From assembly GCF_014646115.1 (NCBI RefSeq), contig NZ_BMMV01000001.1, positions 484,084-548,083 on the forward strand: a stretch of DNA of 64,000 bases. The letters are read 5' to 3'. Shown here piece by piece: positions 35,451-44,356 of this stretch (position 1 is its first letter; the number at the start of each line of letters is the position of its first letter). The translations under genes were made by a program, and so were the position numbers. The stretch is from Streptomyces camponoticapitis (GTDB taxonomy: Bacteria; Actinomycetota; Actinomycetes; Streptomycetales; Streptomycetaceae). A model generated the notes under the pieces. The model did no database searches, was not told the origin of the DNA, and saw only the letters and a program-made list of their open reading frames with translations.

Positions 35451-37003
35451 CTCTCAACAGACGTGATCTGCTCAAGGCCGCCGGCGCCGCGGGCGCGCTC
35501 AACGCGGTCTGGCCCCTGACCGCCGGACTCTCGCCCGCGCAGGCGCGCGAGGCCGCCGAGGCGCTCGGATCGACGTACGACAAGGCGCCGTTCACGCTCG
35601 GCGTCGCGTCCGGCGACCCGCAGCCCACCGGCGTCGTGCTCTGGACGCGCCTCGCGCCCGAGCCGTTCGCCGAGCCGGGCGAGCAGAAGCTCGACGAGGT
35701 CGTCGACGTCCGCTGGGTCGTCGCCGAGGACCGCGCCCTGCGCCGCGTCGTCGCGCGCGGCACCGTCCCCGCGTCCGCGACCCTGGCGCACAGCGTGCAC
35801 GTACCGGTGGGCGGGCTGCGCCCCGGCCGTACGTACTACTACGCCTTCACCGCGCTCGGCAGGACGAGCCGCCTGGGTCGGACCCGTACCGCGCCCGCCG
35901 GCCGTGTCCGCTCCGCCCGCTTCGCCACCGCCAACTGCCAGAGCTACCCGTCCGGCCACTACGCCGCGCTGCGCGGAATCGCGCGCGAGGACCTGGACTT
36001 CGTCATCCACCTCGGTGACTACATATACGAGTACGGCCCCGAGGGCAGCGACATCCGTGACCACAACGGCCCGGAGATCCTCACGCTGCGGGACTACCGG
36101 GTACGCCACGCCCTCTACAAGGGCGACCCGTCGCTGCGCGAGGCACACGCCGCCCACCCGTGGTTCCTCACCTGGGACGACCACGAGGTGTCCAACGACT
36201 ACAGCGGTACGGGCGGCGGCGCCCCGTTCATGCGGCGCAGGGCCGCCGCGTACCAGGCGTGGTACGAGCACCAGCCGCACCGCGGCGCGGGCGAGTCCGT
36301 GCTGCCGGACATCGACATCCACCGGGTGCGCCGCTGGGGCGACCTGCTGGAGCTGGCCGTACTCGACCTGCGGCAGTACCGCTCCGCGCAGAACCTCCCC
36401 GACGGCACCATCCTGGGCGCCGACCAGAAGGCCTGGCTGAAGAAGACCGTCGACCGCGCGCCCGACAGCTGGCACATCTGGGCCAACTCGATCATGCTCA
36501 GCCAGCTGCGCGGCCGCCCCGGTGGCGGCTTCATGTTCACCGACCAGTGGGACGGCTTCCTCGGCGAGCGCAAGGAGGTGCTGGAGCACGTACGCACCAG
36601 CGGCCTCGAAGACCTCGTGGTCCTCACCGGCGACTGGCACTCCGCGTTCGTCGACGACATCCGGCCGGACTTCGACAACACCGAATCGCCCGTCGTCGGA
36701 ACGGAGTTCACCGCGCACTCGGTCACTTCCGGCGCGTACGACGCGCAGTGGAACGCCACCAACGGTCCGCTGATGGGCGCGGCCAACCCGCACCTCCAGT
36801 ACTTCGAGGGCAACCACTACGGCTACGACGTGTACGAGGTCACGCCGGAACGTTTCACCACCCATATGCGGGTCATCGACGACCGCCGCGACCCGGCCTC
36901 CCCCGTCTCCACCCTGACCACCTTCCATGTGGACCGGGGCACGGCGGGCGCGTACGAGGACCCGGCGACGAAGTCGTCGCCCGCGCAGTACCGCAGGGAC
37001 TGA
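35447..37003 (+). CDS. Alkaline phosphatase D (PhoD) family, Tat-exported
   Basis: A 518-residue secreted phosphodiesterase/phosphomonoesterase. The N-terminus carries a twin-arginine signal (LNRRDLLKAAG, then a hydrophobic Ala-rich stretch ending SPAQA). A PhoD N-terminal Ig-like domain follows (FTLGVASGDPQPTGVVLWTRL). The metallophosphatase core has LGDYIYEYG, TWDDHEVSNDY and TGDWHSAFVDD, the usual Fe/Ca ligands. Length and motifs are standard. It is the second gene of a two-gene unit with the CBM-like protein. PhoD enzymes usually serve phosphate starvation under PhoP; I did not find a convincing PHO box upstream of the pair. Confidence 0.92.
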   Translation: MTLNRRDLLKAAGAAGALNAVWPLTAGLSPAQAREAAEALGSTYDKAPFTLGVASGDPQPTGVVLWTRLAPEPFAEPGEQKLDEVVDVRWVVAEDRALRRVVARGTVPASATLAHSVHVPVGGLRPGRTYYYAFTALGRTSRLGRTRTAPAGRVRSARFATANCQSYPSGHYAALRGIAREDLDFVIHLGDYIYEYGPEGSDIRDHNGPEILTLRDYRVRHALYKGDPSLREAHAAHPWFLTWDDHEVSNDYSGTGGGAPFMRRRAAAYQAWYEHQPHRGAGESVLPDIDIHRVRRWGDLLELAVLDLRQYRSAQNLPDGTILGADQKAWLKKTVDRAPDSWHIWANSIMLSQLRGRPGGGFMFTDQWDGFLGERKEVLEHVRTSGLEDLVVLTGDWHSAFVDDIRPDFDNTESPVVGTEFTAHSVTSGAYDAQWNATNGPLMGAANPHLQYFEGNHYGYDVYEVTPERFTTHMRVIDDRRDPASPVSTLTTFHVDRGTAGAYEDPATKSSPAQYRRD

Positions 37004-37038
37004 CCGCCACGTCCCCGCGGCCCGGAGCCGGACGGGCC

Positions 37039-37109
37039 GGTTCGAAGTGGCGTCCTACGCCCGCGGCGCGGGCCAGGAGAGCGCCTCCTGGCAGACGCCA
37101 CTTCGGACC
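37039..37109. other. Three-way inverted-repeat structure after phoD
   Basis: Outer arms 37039-37054 and 37094-37109 match at 15 of 16 positions. Inside are two further hairpins: GCCCGC/GCGGGC (37059-37064, 37068-37073) and CCAGGAG/CTCCTGG (37073-37079, 37085-37091). RNA from this DNA would form a cloverleaf-like junction. It may be the phoD terminator or a leader structure, as it ends 21 bp before the next ATG. Confidence 0.6.
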
Positions 37110-37130
37110 GACTCGTCTAGGGTCGAGGCC

Positions 37131-38093
37131 ATGTTCGCCGCCTACGCAGCCCGCATCGACCGCGACCAGCCCATCAACGGCCTTGAACTGGGCGACCGCC
37201 CGGCTCCGGAGCCGCGCCCCGGCTGGTCCACCGTGACCGTGAAAGCCGCCTCGCTCAACCACCACGACCTCTGGACCCTGCGCGGGGTCGGGATCACGGA
37301 GGACCGCTTGCCCATGATCCTCGGCTGCGACGCCGCCGGGATCGACGAGGAGGGCAACGAGGTCGTCATCCACTCCGTCGTCGGACAGACCGGCCACGGC
37401 GTCGGCCCCCGCGAGCCCCGCTCGATCCTCACCGAGCGCCACCAGGGCACCTTCGCCGAGCAGGTCTCCGTCCCCACCTGGAATCTGCTGCCCAAGCCCG
37501 CGGCGCTGAGCTTCGAAGAGGCCGCCTGTCTGCCGACCGCCTGGCTGACCGCGTACCGGATGCTGTTCACCAACGCCGGTGTACGGCCCGGGGATTCCGT
37601 CCTCGTCCAGGGCGCGGGCGGCGGTGTCGCGACCGCGGCGATCGTCCTCGGGAAGGCTGCCGGGATGCGGGTGTACGCCACCAGCCGCGACGAGGCCAAG
37701 CGCAAGCGCGCCGTCGAGCTGGGCGCCACCGAGGCGTTCGAGCCCGGCGCTCGGCTGCCGCACCGGGTGGACGCCGTCCTGGAGACGGTCGGCGCCGCGA
37801 CCTGGTCGCACTCGGTCAAGTCCCTTCGGCCCGGCGGCACGCTGGTGATCTCCGGCGCCACGAGCGGCGACCGCCCCTCGCACGCCGAGCTGACCCGGAT
37901 CTTCTTCCTGGAGCTGAGGATCGTCGGCTCGACGATGGGCACCAAGGACGAACTGGAGGACCTGCTGTCCTTCTGTACGACGACGGGCATCCGTCCGGTG
38001 ATCGACACCGTCCTGCCGCTGGACCGCGCACGCGAGGGCTTCGAGCGGATGACCGACGGCGATCTGTTCGGCAAGATCGTGCTGACCCGCTGA
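37131..38093 (+). CDS. Zinc-binding-type medium-chain dehydrogenase/quinone oxidoreductase
   Basis: A 320-residue MDR-family NAD(P)H-dependent oxidoreductase. The N-terminal GroES-like domain includes VKAASLNHHDLWTLRG and LGCDAAGIDEEG. The Rossmann domain has VQGAGGGVATAAIVLGKAAG and GATEAF. The catalytic/structural Zn cysteine cluster of alcohol dehydrogenases is absent, which points to a quinone-oxidoreductase-like or enoyl reductase role. The ATG at 37131 is the natural start; the frame is open upstream but crosses the three-way inverted repeat. A small membrane-protein gene starts 8 bp downstream. Confidence 0.88.
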   Translation: MFAAYAARIDRDQPINGLELGDRPAPEPRPGWSTVTVKAASLNHHDLWTLRGVGITEDRLPMILGCDAAGIDEEGNEVVIHSVVGQTGHGVGPREPRSILTERHQGTFAEQVSVPTWNLLPKPAALSFEEAACLPTAWLTAYRMLFTNAGVRPGDSVLVQGAGGGVATAAIVLGKAAGMRVYATSRDEAKRKRAVELGATEAFEPGARLPHRVDAVLETVGAATWSHSVKSLRPGGTLVISGATSGDRPSHAELTRIFFLELRIVGSTMGTKDELEDLLSFCTTTGIRPVIDTVLPLDRAREGFERMTDGDLFGKIVLTR

Positions 38094-38101
38094 GGGGTGC
38101 C

Positions 38102-38455
38102 ATGACCGCGCTGCTGCCGTTGCTGCTGGTCGTCGGCTGTCTCGCCGCGGTCATGGGCTTCTTCGGTTGGCTCGCGCTGCTCGTCCGGAGACGGGGCAGC
38201 GCGGGCGCGGCCATCACCGCGGCCATGGCCTCGTACGACGAGGCGTTCCGGGTGACCGCGCACGAGGCGCACTACGAGATCCAGGCACGGGCCGAGCTGC
38301 GGATCCCGCTGCCCTCCCCCGACGATCCGGCCCGCCGGCCCGCCGACGGCCTTGACCCGTCCGGGCGTTCGGGCCCCCGGCCTCCTGCCCGCCGACGTTC
38401 CGTACTTCGGCGCTGGGCGCGGCGGCTGCGCGGCCGAGATGTCAATCTCGGTTGA
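38102..38455 (+). CDS. Small single-pass membrane protein
   Basis: A 117-residue hypothetical protein. It has one N-terminal transmembrane helix (about 4-30, rich in Leu/Val/Ala), a cytoplasmic segment containing ITAAMASYDEAFRVTAHEAHYE, and a basic Arg/Pro-rich tail. It begins 8 bp after the dehydrogenase stop and is probably co-transcribed with it. I do not recognise a family with known function. Its 3' end reaches the first operator of the next promoter. Confidence 0.7.
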   Translation: MTALLPLLLVVGCLAAVMGFFGWLALLVRRRGSAGAAITAAMASYDEAFRVTAHEAHYEIQARAELRIPLPSPDDPARRPADGLDPSGRSGPRPPARRRSVLRRWARRLRGRDVNLG

Positions 38456-38484
38456 CATGGCTCGCTTGTCAACGTAAATTGACA
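38440..38484 (+). promoter_or_regulatory. Twin operators within a near-consensus promoter of the HTH/Clp-N operon
   Basis: Two identical sites TGTCAA-N6-TTGACA lie at 38440-38457 and 38467-38484 (27-bp repeat distance). The TTGACA of the first site (38452-38457) and TAAATT (38475-38480) form a -35/-10 pair with a 17-bp spacer. Transcription would begin at about 38487, the A of the ATG, so the mRNA should be leaderless. The promoter is fully embedded in the operators, indicating strong repression, most simply by the HTH protein it encodes. Confidence 0.75.
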
Positions 38485-38486
38485 CC

Positions 38487-38696
38487 ATGACCGATGCAAC
38501 GGATCTCGCCGAACGGGCGGGCGACCGCGATCCCCGCGTCGGGCTGCGAGCGGTCGCCGCGCTGCGGCGGCTGCTCGAACAGCTCGAAGCCGTCCAGGTG
38601 CGCAGCGCACGGAACCAGGGCTGGTCGTGGCAGGAGATCGCGACCCAGCTCGGTGTCAGCAGGCAGGCGGTACACAAGAAGTACGGGAGGCAGTGA
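38487..38696 (+). CDS. Small helix-turn-helix DNA-binding protein
   Basis: A 69-residue protein. Residues about 19-45 form a helix (LRAVAALRRLLEQLEAVQVR) and the C-terminal half is an HTH (WSWQEIATQLGVSRQAVHKKYGRQ). It is close to the minimal size of a DNA-binding dimer, with no effector domain. The ATG at 38487 coincides with the predicted transcription start, so translation is probably leaderless. Its stop overlaps the next start as TGATG. With two operator copies in its promoter it is a good autorepressor candidate, and the Clp-N partner could be the modulator. Confidence 0.85.
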   Translation: MTDATDLAERAGDRDPRVGLRAVAALRRLLEQLEAVQVRSARNQGWSWQEIATQLGVSRQAVHKKYGRQ

Positions 38697-39247
38697 TGTT
38701 CGAACGGTTCACGAAGGGCGCGCGCGCCGTGGTGACGGGCGCCGTCGCCCAGGCCGAACGCACGGCGTCGCCCCAGGTCACCGACGAGCACATGCTGCTC
38801 GCGCTGCTGGACTCGGAAGGGACGCGATCGGCGTTCGCCTTCGCCTCGCTCGGCATCCTTGACCAGCGCGCCTCCGTGGAGGCGGGGCTGGCGGACGCGC
38901 GCAGGCGGGGCGGCATGTCGTCCGCCGACGCGGCGGCGCTCGCCGAGATCGGGATCGACGTCGGGCAGATCGTCTCGAAGGTCGAGGAGGCGCACGGCCC
39001 GGGCGCGATGGGGGTCGGCGGGACGGCGAAGCGGGGGTGGACGTCGCACAAGAAGTTCGCGCCCGAGGCGAAGAAGGCGCTGGAGCAGTCCCTGCGGGTC
39101 GCGCTGGGACGCGGCGACAAGGAGATCACCGACGGCCACATCCTGCTCGCGCTGACGGCGCGGCCGGGGGTGGTGTCGGACGTGCTCGCGGACCACGGGG
39201 GGACGTACGGGGCGGTGGAGCGGGCGCTGTTCGGGGCAGCGGGGTAG
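38696..39247 (+). CDS. Clp N-terminal (double-repeat) domain protein without ATPase
   Basis: A 183-residue protein made of two Clp-N-like repeats. The first (about 1-70: MFERFTKGARAVVTGAVAQA, TDEHMLLALLDSEG) and the second (about 115-175: FAPEAKKALEQSLRVALGRG, ITDGHILLALTARPG) correspond to the substrate/adaptor-binding domain of ClpC. No AAA+ module follows. Stand-alone Clp-N proteins of this kind are common in Streptomyces and may act as adaptors or decoys for Clp proteases. It is translationally coupled (TGATG) to the HTH gene, so the pair is probably a two-protein regulatory unit. Confidence 0.88.
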   Translation: MFERFTKGARAVVTGAVAQAERTASPQVTDEHMLLALLDSEGTRSAFAFASLGILDQRASVEAGLADARRRGGMSSADAAALAEIGIDVGQIVSKVEEAHGPGAMGVGGTAKRGWTSHKKFAPEAKKALEQSLRVALGRGDKEITDGHILLALTARPGVVSDVLADHGGTYGAVERALFGAAG

Positions 39248-39332
39248 CGTCCGGCCCGGTGTCGCCGTCCGGCGCGGTTGTTGGGTCTTGGTTGCTGCCG
39301 GTGCCCGGGGGGCGGGGTTCGGGGCCTCCGGA

Positions 39333-39635
39333 GGGGTATGTCCGGACGGCGTGATTTACGGCGCGCGCACCGCTCGTTGGACCCGAGGAGACGTTCTTGT
39401 TCCCGCGCCACAAATCAGCCCAAGTGTCCGAACACACCCCTCCTACGACCCCGCCCCCCTCACGCCAGTGGGGGATCCGCACAAGCCCCCCGTCACTCCG
39501 GGCCCGCGGGATGGAAGGGGACGCAGGGGTCGTGTCCGGACACTTGGGCTGATTTGTGCCGCGTGGACCTGCTGGTTCCCCCGGGTCCAACGAACGTTGC
39601 ACGCGGCGTAAATCACGCCGTCCGGGCATGACCCC
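39333..39635. repeat. Large imperfect inverted repeat, possible MITE/REP-type element
   Basis: The left arm is 39333-39440 and the right arm 39526-39635, separated by an 85-bp spacer. The arms share nearly identical blocks: CCGGACGGCGTGATTTACG, CGTTGGACCCG, and a 22-bp block around CACAAATCAGCCCAAGTGTC. They differ in the middle. No transposase is encoded. The arms yield mirror-image Arg/Pro-rich reading frames, a sign that the conserved unit is the DNA or RNA, not a protein. Confidence 0.75.
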
Positions 39636-39706
39636 GGAGCGGCACCCGGACACGACGGCGACCACCCCCAGCCCGGCCGGCGCTTGAGGCCGACCCGGCC
39701 CCGTCA

Positions 39707-39742
39707 GGGCCGCCCCCCGCCGGGGGAGGCGGGAGGCGGCCC
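39707..39742 (-). terminator. Hairpin downstream of malic enzyme gene
   Basis: GGGCCGCC (39707-39714) pairs with GGCGGCCC (39735-39742) around a C/G-rich inner stem, 10 bp after the malic enzyme stop codon on the minus strand. Confidence 0.6.
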
Positions 39743-39752
39743 GGCAGGAGGG

Positions 39753-41006
39753 TTACCGCCGCGCGACCCCCTCCGCCCGCGCCGCCGCCGCGACCGCCGA
39801 CGTCACCGCCGGGGCCACCCGCTCGTCGAACGGGGACGGGATCACGTAGTCAGCCGACAGCTCGTCACCGACCACGTCCGCCAGCGCGTTCGCCGCCGCG
39901 ATCTTCATGCCCTCCGTGATGCGTGACGCCCGCACCTGGAGCGCGCCCGCGAAGATCCCGGGGAACGCCAGCACGTTGTTGATCTGGTTCGGGTAGTCGC
40001 TGCGCCCCGTCGCCACCACCGCCGCGTACTGGTGCGCGATGTCCGGGTGGACCTCCGGGTTCGGGTTGGCCATGGCGAAGACGAACGCCCCGGGCGCCAT
40101 CGACGCGATCGCCGGCTCCGGGACCGTACCGCCGGAGACGCCGATGAAGACGTCCGCGCCCGAGAGCGCGGCCTCCAGCGACCCCGAGAGGCCCCCGTGG
40201 TTCGTGATCTCGGCCAGCTCGCGCTTGACGTCGGTCAGGTCGTCGCGGTCGGGGCTGACGATGCCCTTGCGGTCGGCGACCGACACGTCGCCGATCCCCG
40301 CCGCCAGCAGGAACTTCGCGATGGCGACCCCCGCCGCGCCCGCCCCGGAGATGACGGCGCGCAGTTCGCCGAGCGTGCGCCCGGTGAGCTTCGCCGCGTT
40401 CCGCAGGGCGGCCAGCGTGACGACGGCCGTGCCGTGCTGGTCGTCGTGGAAGACGGGGATGTCGAGCCGCTCCTGGAGGCGGCGCTCGATCTCGAAGCAG
40501 CGCGGCGCCGAGATGTCCTCCAGGTTGACCCCGCCGAAGGAAGGCGCGAGCCGCACGACGGTGTCGATGATCTCGTCGGTGTCGGTCGTGGCCAGCGCCA
40601 GCGGCACCGCGTCGACACCGCCGAACTGCTTGAAGAGGATCGCCTTCCCCTCCATCACGGGGAGCGACGCCTCCGGGCCGATGTCGCCGAGGCCGAGGAC
40701 CGCGGTCCCGTCTGTCACGACTGCGACGACCTGCGACTTCCAGGTGTAGTCGTGGACCAGTTCCGGGTTCTCCGCGATCGCCGTGCACACCTTGGCGACG
40801 CCCGGCGTGTATGCGAGGGACAGGTCGTCCTTGTCCCGAACGGGCACGGTGGCCTGAATGGCCATCTTCCCGCCGCGGTGCAGCGCGAAGGCCGGATCGA
40901 AGGGCTCGTCCGTGACGTCGTCGGCGACGCCGTCACCGTCACCGACGACGTCCCGGACGCTTTCGCTTTCGCTCTCGCTGCGAGGATTCACGATCTCCGC
41001 TGCCAT
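39753..41006 (-). CDS. Malic enzyme (probably NADP-dependent)
   Basis: A 417-residue decarboxylating malate dehydrogenase converting malate to pyruvate and CO2 while reducing NAD(P). After a variable acidic ~35-residue N-terminus come the malic domain (SLAYTPGVAKVC with the catalytic Tyr, VVTDGTAVLGLGDIG, and VFHDDQHGTAVV with the metal-binding Asp pair) and the dinucleotide domain (ISGAGAAGVAIAKFLL). The short bacterial length (~410) fits. Cofactor choice is inferred from location only: in S. coelicolor the orthologous position next to the glutamate transporter is, from memory, the NADP enzyme SCO5261. A hairpin follows the stop. Confidence 0.93.
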   Translation of the reverse strand: MAAEIVNPRSESESESVRDVVGDGDGVADDVTDEPFDPAFALHRGGKMAIQATVPVRDKDDLSLAYTPGVAKVCTAIAENPELVHDYTWKSQVVAVVTDGTAVLGLGDIGPEASLPVMEGKAILFKQFGGVDAVPLALATTDTDEIIDTVVRLAPSFGGVNLEDISAPRCFEIERRLQERLDIPVFHDDQHGTAVVTLAALRNAAKLTGRTLGELRAVISGAGAAGVAIAKFLLAAGIGDVSVADRKGIVSPDRDDLTDVKRELAEITNHGGLSGSLEAALSGADVFIGVSGGTVPEPAIASMAPGAFVFAMANPNPEVHPDIAHQYAAVVATGRSDYPNQINNVLAFPGIFAGALQVRASRITEGMKIAAANALADVVGDELSADYVIPSPFDERVAPAVTSAVAAAARAEGVARR

Positions 41007-41532
41007 GTTCTTGACCCCTTAAGTCTCTTCATCAGTTGAGGGTGTCCACTCCTGGGTTACGGAGGGGTGGGCGGGCACCGCGTACATGACCTGTTATCGG
41101 CGGTCGGGAGGCCGAACAGGAGGAGGTACATACGCGCCGGGCGCACCGCACACGCGCCCTGAGCCCCGGATGAGGGGTGTCGGTGTCCTTCATACCGGAC
41201 GGGCCGGACGTCCACGACTCCTTCTACAAGCGGTGACATGACTCATAGCGGAGTTTCAGGACACATCCGCTGCACGACACGAAACCGCCCGGAGGGAGGG
41301 GACGGACCGGAGATTGTCCGGCCGGAAGAAGGCACTCCAGTAGATGGTCCGGTCTTGATCCGCCGGTCTGCCGGTACACGGGGGTCACCCGTTATCCGAT
41401 TTTGACATGACGGGGCCCCTGAACGGTCCAGTCCGAATGGCAAGATGCCCTAATCAATCACACACGGTCGCGACACTCGATGACGCGTGCCCACCGCGTG
41501 GTAATTCCCTCGTCCGCCGGAGGATCCTCATC
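41007..41532. other. Divergent region between malic enzyme and glutamate-type ABC transporter
   Basis: A 526-bp region with no supported gene. It must contain the promoters of the malic enzyme gene and of the transporter operon. A TTGACA at 41402-41407 is visible, but I see no good -10 at 16-18 bp. I looked for GlnR boxes and riboswitch-like folds without success. A purine-rich stretch before 41533 serves as the ribosome-binding region (GGAGGA at about 41518-41523). Confidence 0.5.
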
Positions 41533-42495
41533 ATGACCGCCAGCTTCACCAGTCGTACCACCGCCGGGAAGTCCCGGATCGCCGCGGTCGGCGCGATCGC
41601 GGTCGCCGGCGCGCTGCTGCTGACCGCCTGTGGCGACCAGACCGAAGGCGACAAGAAGGACCCCGCCGCCTCCACGAAGAGCGCCCCGCTGGCCGATCAG
41701 CTGCCGAAGGCGATCGCGGACAAGGGTGTCATCAAGGTGGGTTCCGACATCGCGTACCCGCCGGTCGAGTTCAAGGACGACGCCGGCAAGACCGTCGGTA
41801 TCGACCCGGACATCGCCGACGCGCTCGGCAAGCAGCTCGGCGTGAAGTTCGAGTTCGAGAACGGCACGTTCGACACGCTTCTCACGGGTCTGCGCTCCAA
41901 GCGCTACGACATAGCCATGTCGGCCATGACCGACACCAAGGCCCGCCAGGACGGCGTGGACTCCGAGACCGGCAAGAAGGTCGGCGAGGGTGTCGACTTC
42001 GTCGACTACTTCACCGCCGGTGTCTCGATCTACACCAAGAAGGGCGACGACAAGGGCATCGCGGCCTGGTCGGACCTCTGCGGCAAGAAGATGGTCGTCC
42101 AGCGCGGCACCGTCTCGCACGACCTGGCGAAGGCCGAGTCGACGAAGTGCACGGACGGCGGCAAGAAGGCCATCGCCATCGAGCCGTTCGACAACGACCA
42201 GCAGGCCCAGACGCGGCTGCGCGCCGGCGGCGCCGACGCCGGCTCGTCGGACTTCCCGGTCGCGGCGTACGCGGTGAAGACCTCGGGCGGCGGCAACGAC
42301 TTCCAGCTCGTCGGCGAGCAGATCGAGGCCGCCCCGTACGGCATCGCGGTCGCCAAGGGCAACGACGACCTGAGCAAGGCGCTGAAGGCCGCGCTCGACG
42401 CGATCATCGCCAACGGCGAGTACGACAAGATCATCGCGAAGTGGGGCGTCGATGCCGGCGCGGTCAAGGAAGCCACGATCAACGCCGGCACCTGA
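41533..42495 (+). CDS. Polar amino-acid (glutamate-type) ABC transporter substrate-binding lipoprotein
   Basis: A 320-residue solute-binding protein of the SBP_bac_3 family. The signal peptide ends in a lipobox (LLLTAC), so the mature protein is lipid-anchored at Cys36. The periplasmic-binding fold shows KGVIKVGSDIAYPPVEF, IDPDIADALGKQLGV, YDIAMSAMTDT and the C-terminal INGEYDK-type segment (IIANGEYDKIIAKWG). GGAGGA lies about 10 bp before the ATG. It is the first gene of a three-gene importer operon, with the permease 28 bp downstream. Glutamate or related polar amino acids are the likely substrate, from family and synteny. Confidence 0.92.
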   Translation: MTASFTSRTTAGKSRIAAVGAIAVAGALLLTACGDQTEGDKKDPAASTKSAPLADQLPKAIADKGVIKVGSDIAYPPVEFKDDAGKTVGIDPDIADALGKQLGVKFEFENGTFDTLLTGLRSKRYDIAMSAMTDTKARQDGVDSETGKKVGEGVDFVDYFTAGVSIYTKKGDDKGIAAWSDLCGKKMVVQRGTVSHDLAKAESTKCTDGGKKAIAIEPFDNDQQAQTRLRAGGADAGSSDFPVAAYAVKTSGGGNDFQLVGEQIEAAPYGIAVAKGNDDLSKALKAALDAIIANGEYDKIIAKWGVDAGAVKEATINAGT

Positions 42496-42523
42496 TCGCG
42501 CCCGGCTCCGAAAGGCAGCATCC

Positions 42524-43467
42524 GTGTCTGTTGAGATATCGAAGTCGGACGGTCCCTCCGACGCTCCACCATCGGGACCCGCCGGACCGGAGGCCATCAA
42601 GGCCATCCCGGTCCGGCATTACGGGCGGTACGTGAGCGCGGTCGTCGCGCTCGCGCTGCTCGCGACGATCATCTACGCGTTCTCCCAGGGAAAGATCAAC
42701 TGGGGCGCCGTCCCCGACTACTTCTTCGACGACCGCATCCTCAAGGGTGTCGGCCAGACGATGATCCTGACGGTCCTGTCGATGGCCATCGGTGTGGTCG
42801 GCGGCATCGTCCTCGCGGTGATGCGGCTGTCGAAGAACCCGGTGATGTCGTCCATCGCCTGGTCGTACATCTGGTTCTTCCGGGGTACGCCGGTCCTCGT
42901 CCAGCTGATGGTCTGGTTCAACCTGGGGCTGGTCTTCGAGTACATCAACCTCGGCCCGATCTACAAGGACTACTGGGCCAGCTTCATGACGCCGTTCCTG
43001 ACGGCGCTGCTCGGCCTCGGCCTCAACGAGGCCGCGTACATGGCGGAGATCTGCCGCGCCGGTCTGCTCTCGGTCGACGAGGGCCAGACGGAGGCGTCGC
43101 ACGCGCTGGGCATGAGCCACGCCAAGACGCTGCGGCGCATCGTCATCCCGCAGGCGATGCGGGTGATCGTGCCGCCGACCGGCAACGAAGTCATCAACAT
43201 GCTGAAGACGACGTCGTTGGTGGCGACCGTGCAGTTCTACGAGTTGCTGAGATACGCGCAGGACATCGGACAGACGTCCGGCGCCCCGGTCGAGATGCTG
43301 TTCCTCGCCGCCGCCTGGTACCTGCTGATGACCTCGATCCTGAGCATCGGTCAGTACTACCTGGAGCGGCACTACGCGCGTGGCTCGCTACGGAGCCTGC
43401 CGCAGACCCCGTTCCAGAAGGTCAAGGCCAATCTGCTGTCCCTGGGCCGCCCGAACGGAGGCACCGC

Positions 43468-43471
<4 letters not shown>
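42524..43471 (+). CDS. Amino-acid ABC transporter permease
   Basis: A 315-residue HisM/GlnP-type membrane permease. About five to six transmembrane helices follow a ~35-residue cytoplasmic leader, and the EAA coupling loop is present ([24 protein letters not shown]). [16 protein letters not shown] and [12 protein letters not shown] are typical family segments. The GTG at 42524 follows GAAAGGCA. A single permease gene implies a homodimer in the complex with the binding lipoprotein and the ATPase. Its stop overlaps the ATPase start as ATGA. Confidence 0.93.
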
Positions 43472-44274
<803 letters not shown>

Positions 44275-44301
44275 TCGCGCGGGCGCGGCCGAGGGGTGTG
44301 A

Positions 44302-44341
44302 CGGAGGGGTGTTACCGGCGAAGGTCCGTAACACCCCTCCG
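44302..44341. terminator. Terminator of the amino-acid ABC operon
   Basis: Inverted repeat with left arm 44302-44315 and right arm 44328-44341, 14 bp perfect and extendable by two pairs with a bulge. It lies between the ATPase stop and the convergent methyltransferase stop. Confidence 0.85.
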
Positions 44342-44356
44342 CGCTGCCCCGCCCGG

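Larger units (their letters stand above)
39248..39752. other. Intergenic region holding the inverted-repeat element
   Basis: A 505-bp region between the Clp-N gene and the malic enzyme gene, which converge on it. It holds the 303-bp inverted-repeat element (39333-39635) and a terminator-like hairpin at 39707-39742. Short open frames on both strands here are products of the inverted repeat and not credible genes. Confidence 0.7.

Noticed and set aside
37039-37109. Possible tRNA at the three-way inverted repeat
   Set aside because: It folds like a cloverleaf but has no T-loop GTTC, no D-loop GG and no anticodon-arm proportions, and it is placed as a terminator/leader.
39126-39665. Several 100-180 codon open frames on both strands across the inverted-repeat element
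   Set aside because: The two arms give matching Arg/Pro-rich frames because they are the same sequence inverted; no starts or codon bias support translation.
41007-41532. GlnR box or riboswitch before the glutamate-type ABC operon
   Set aside because: A single GAAAC occurs, but the spacing to GTnAC-type half-sites is wrong; no riboswitch core was recognised.
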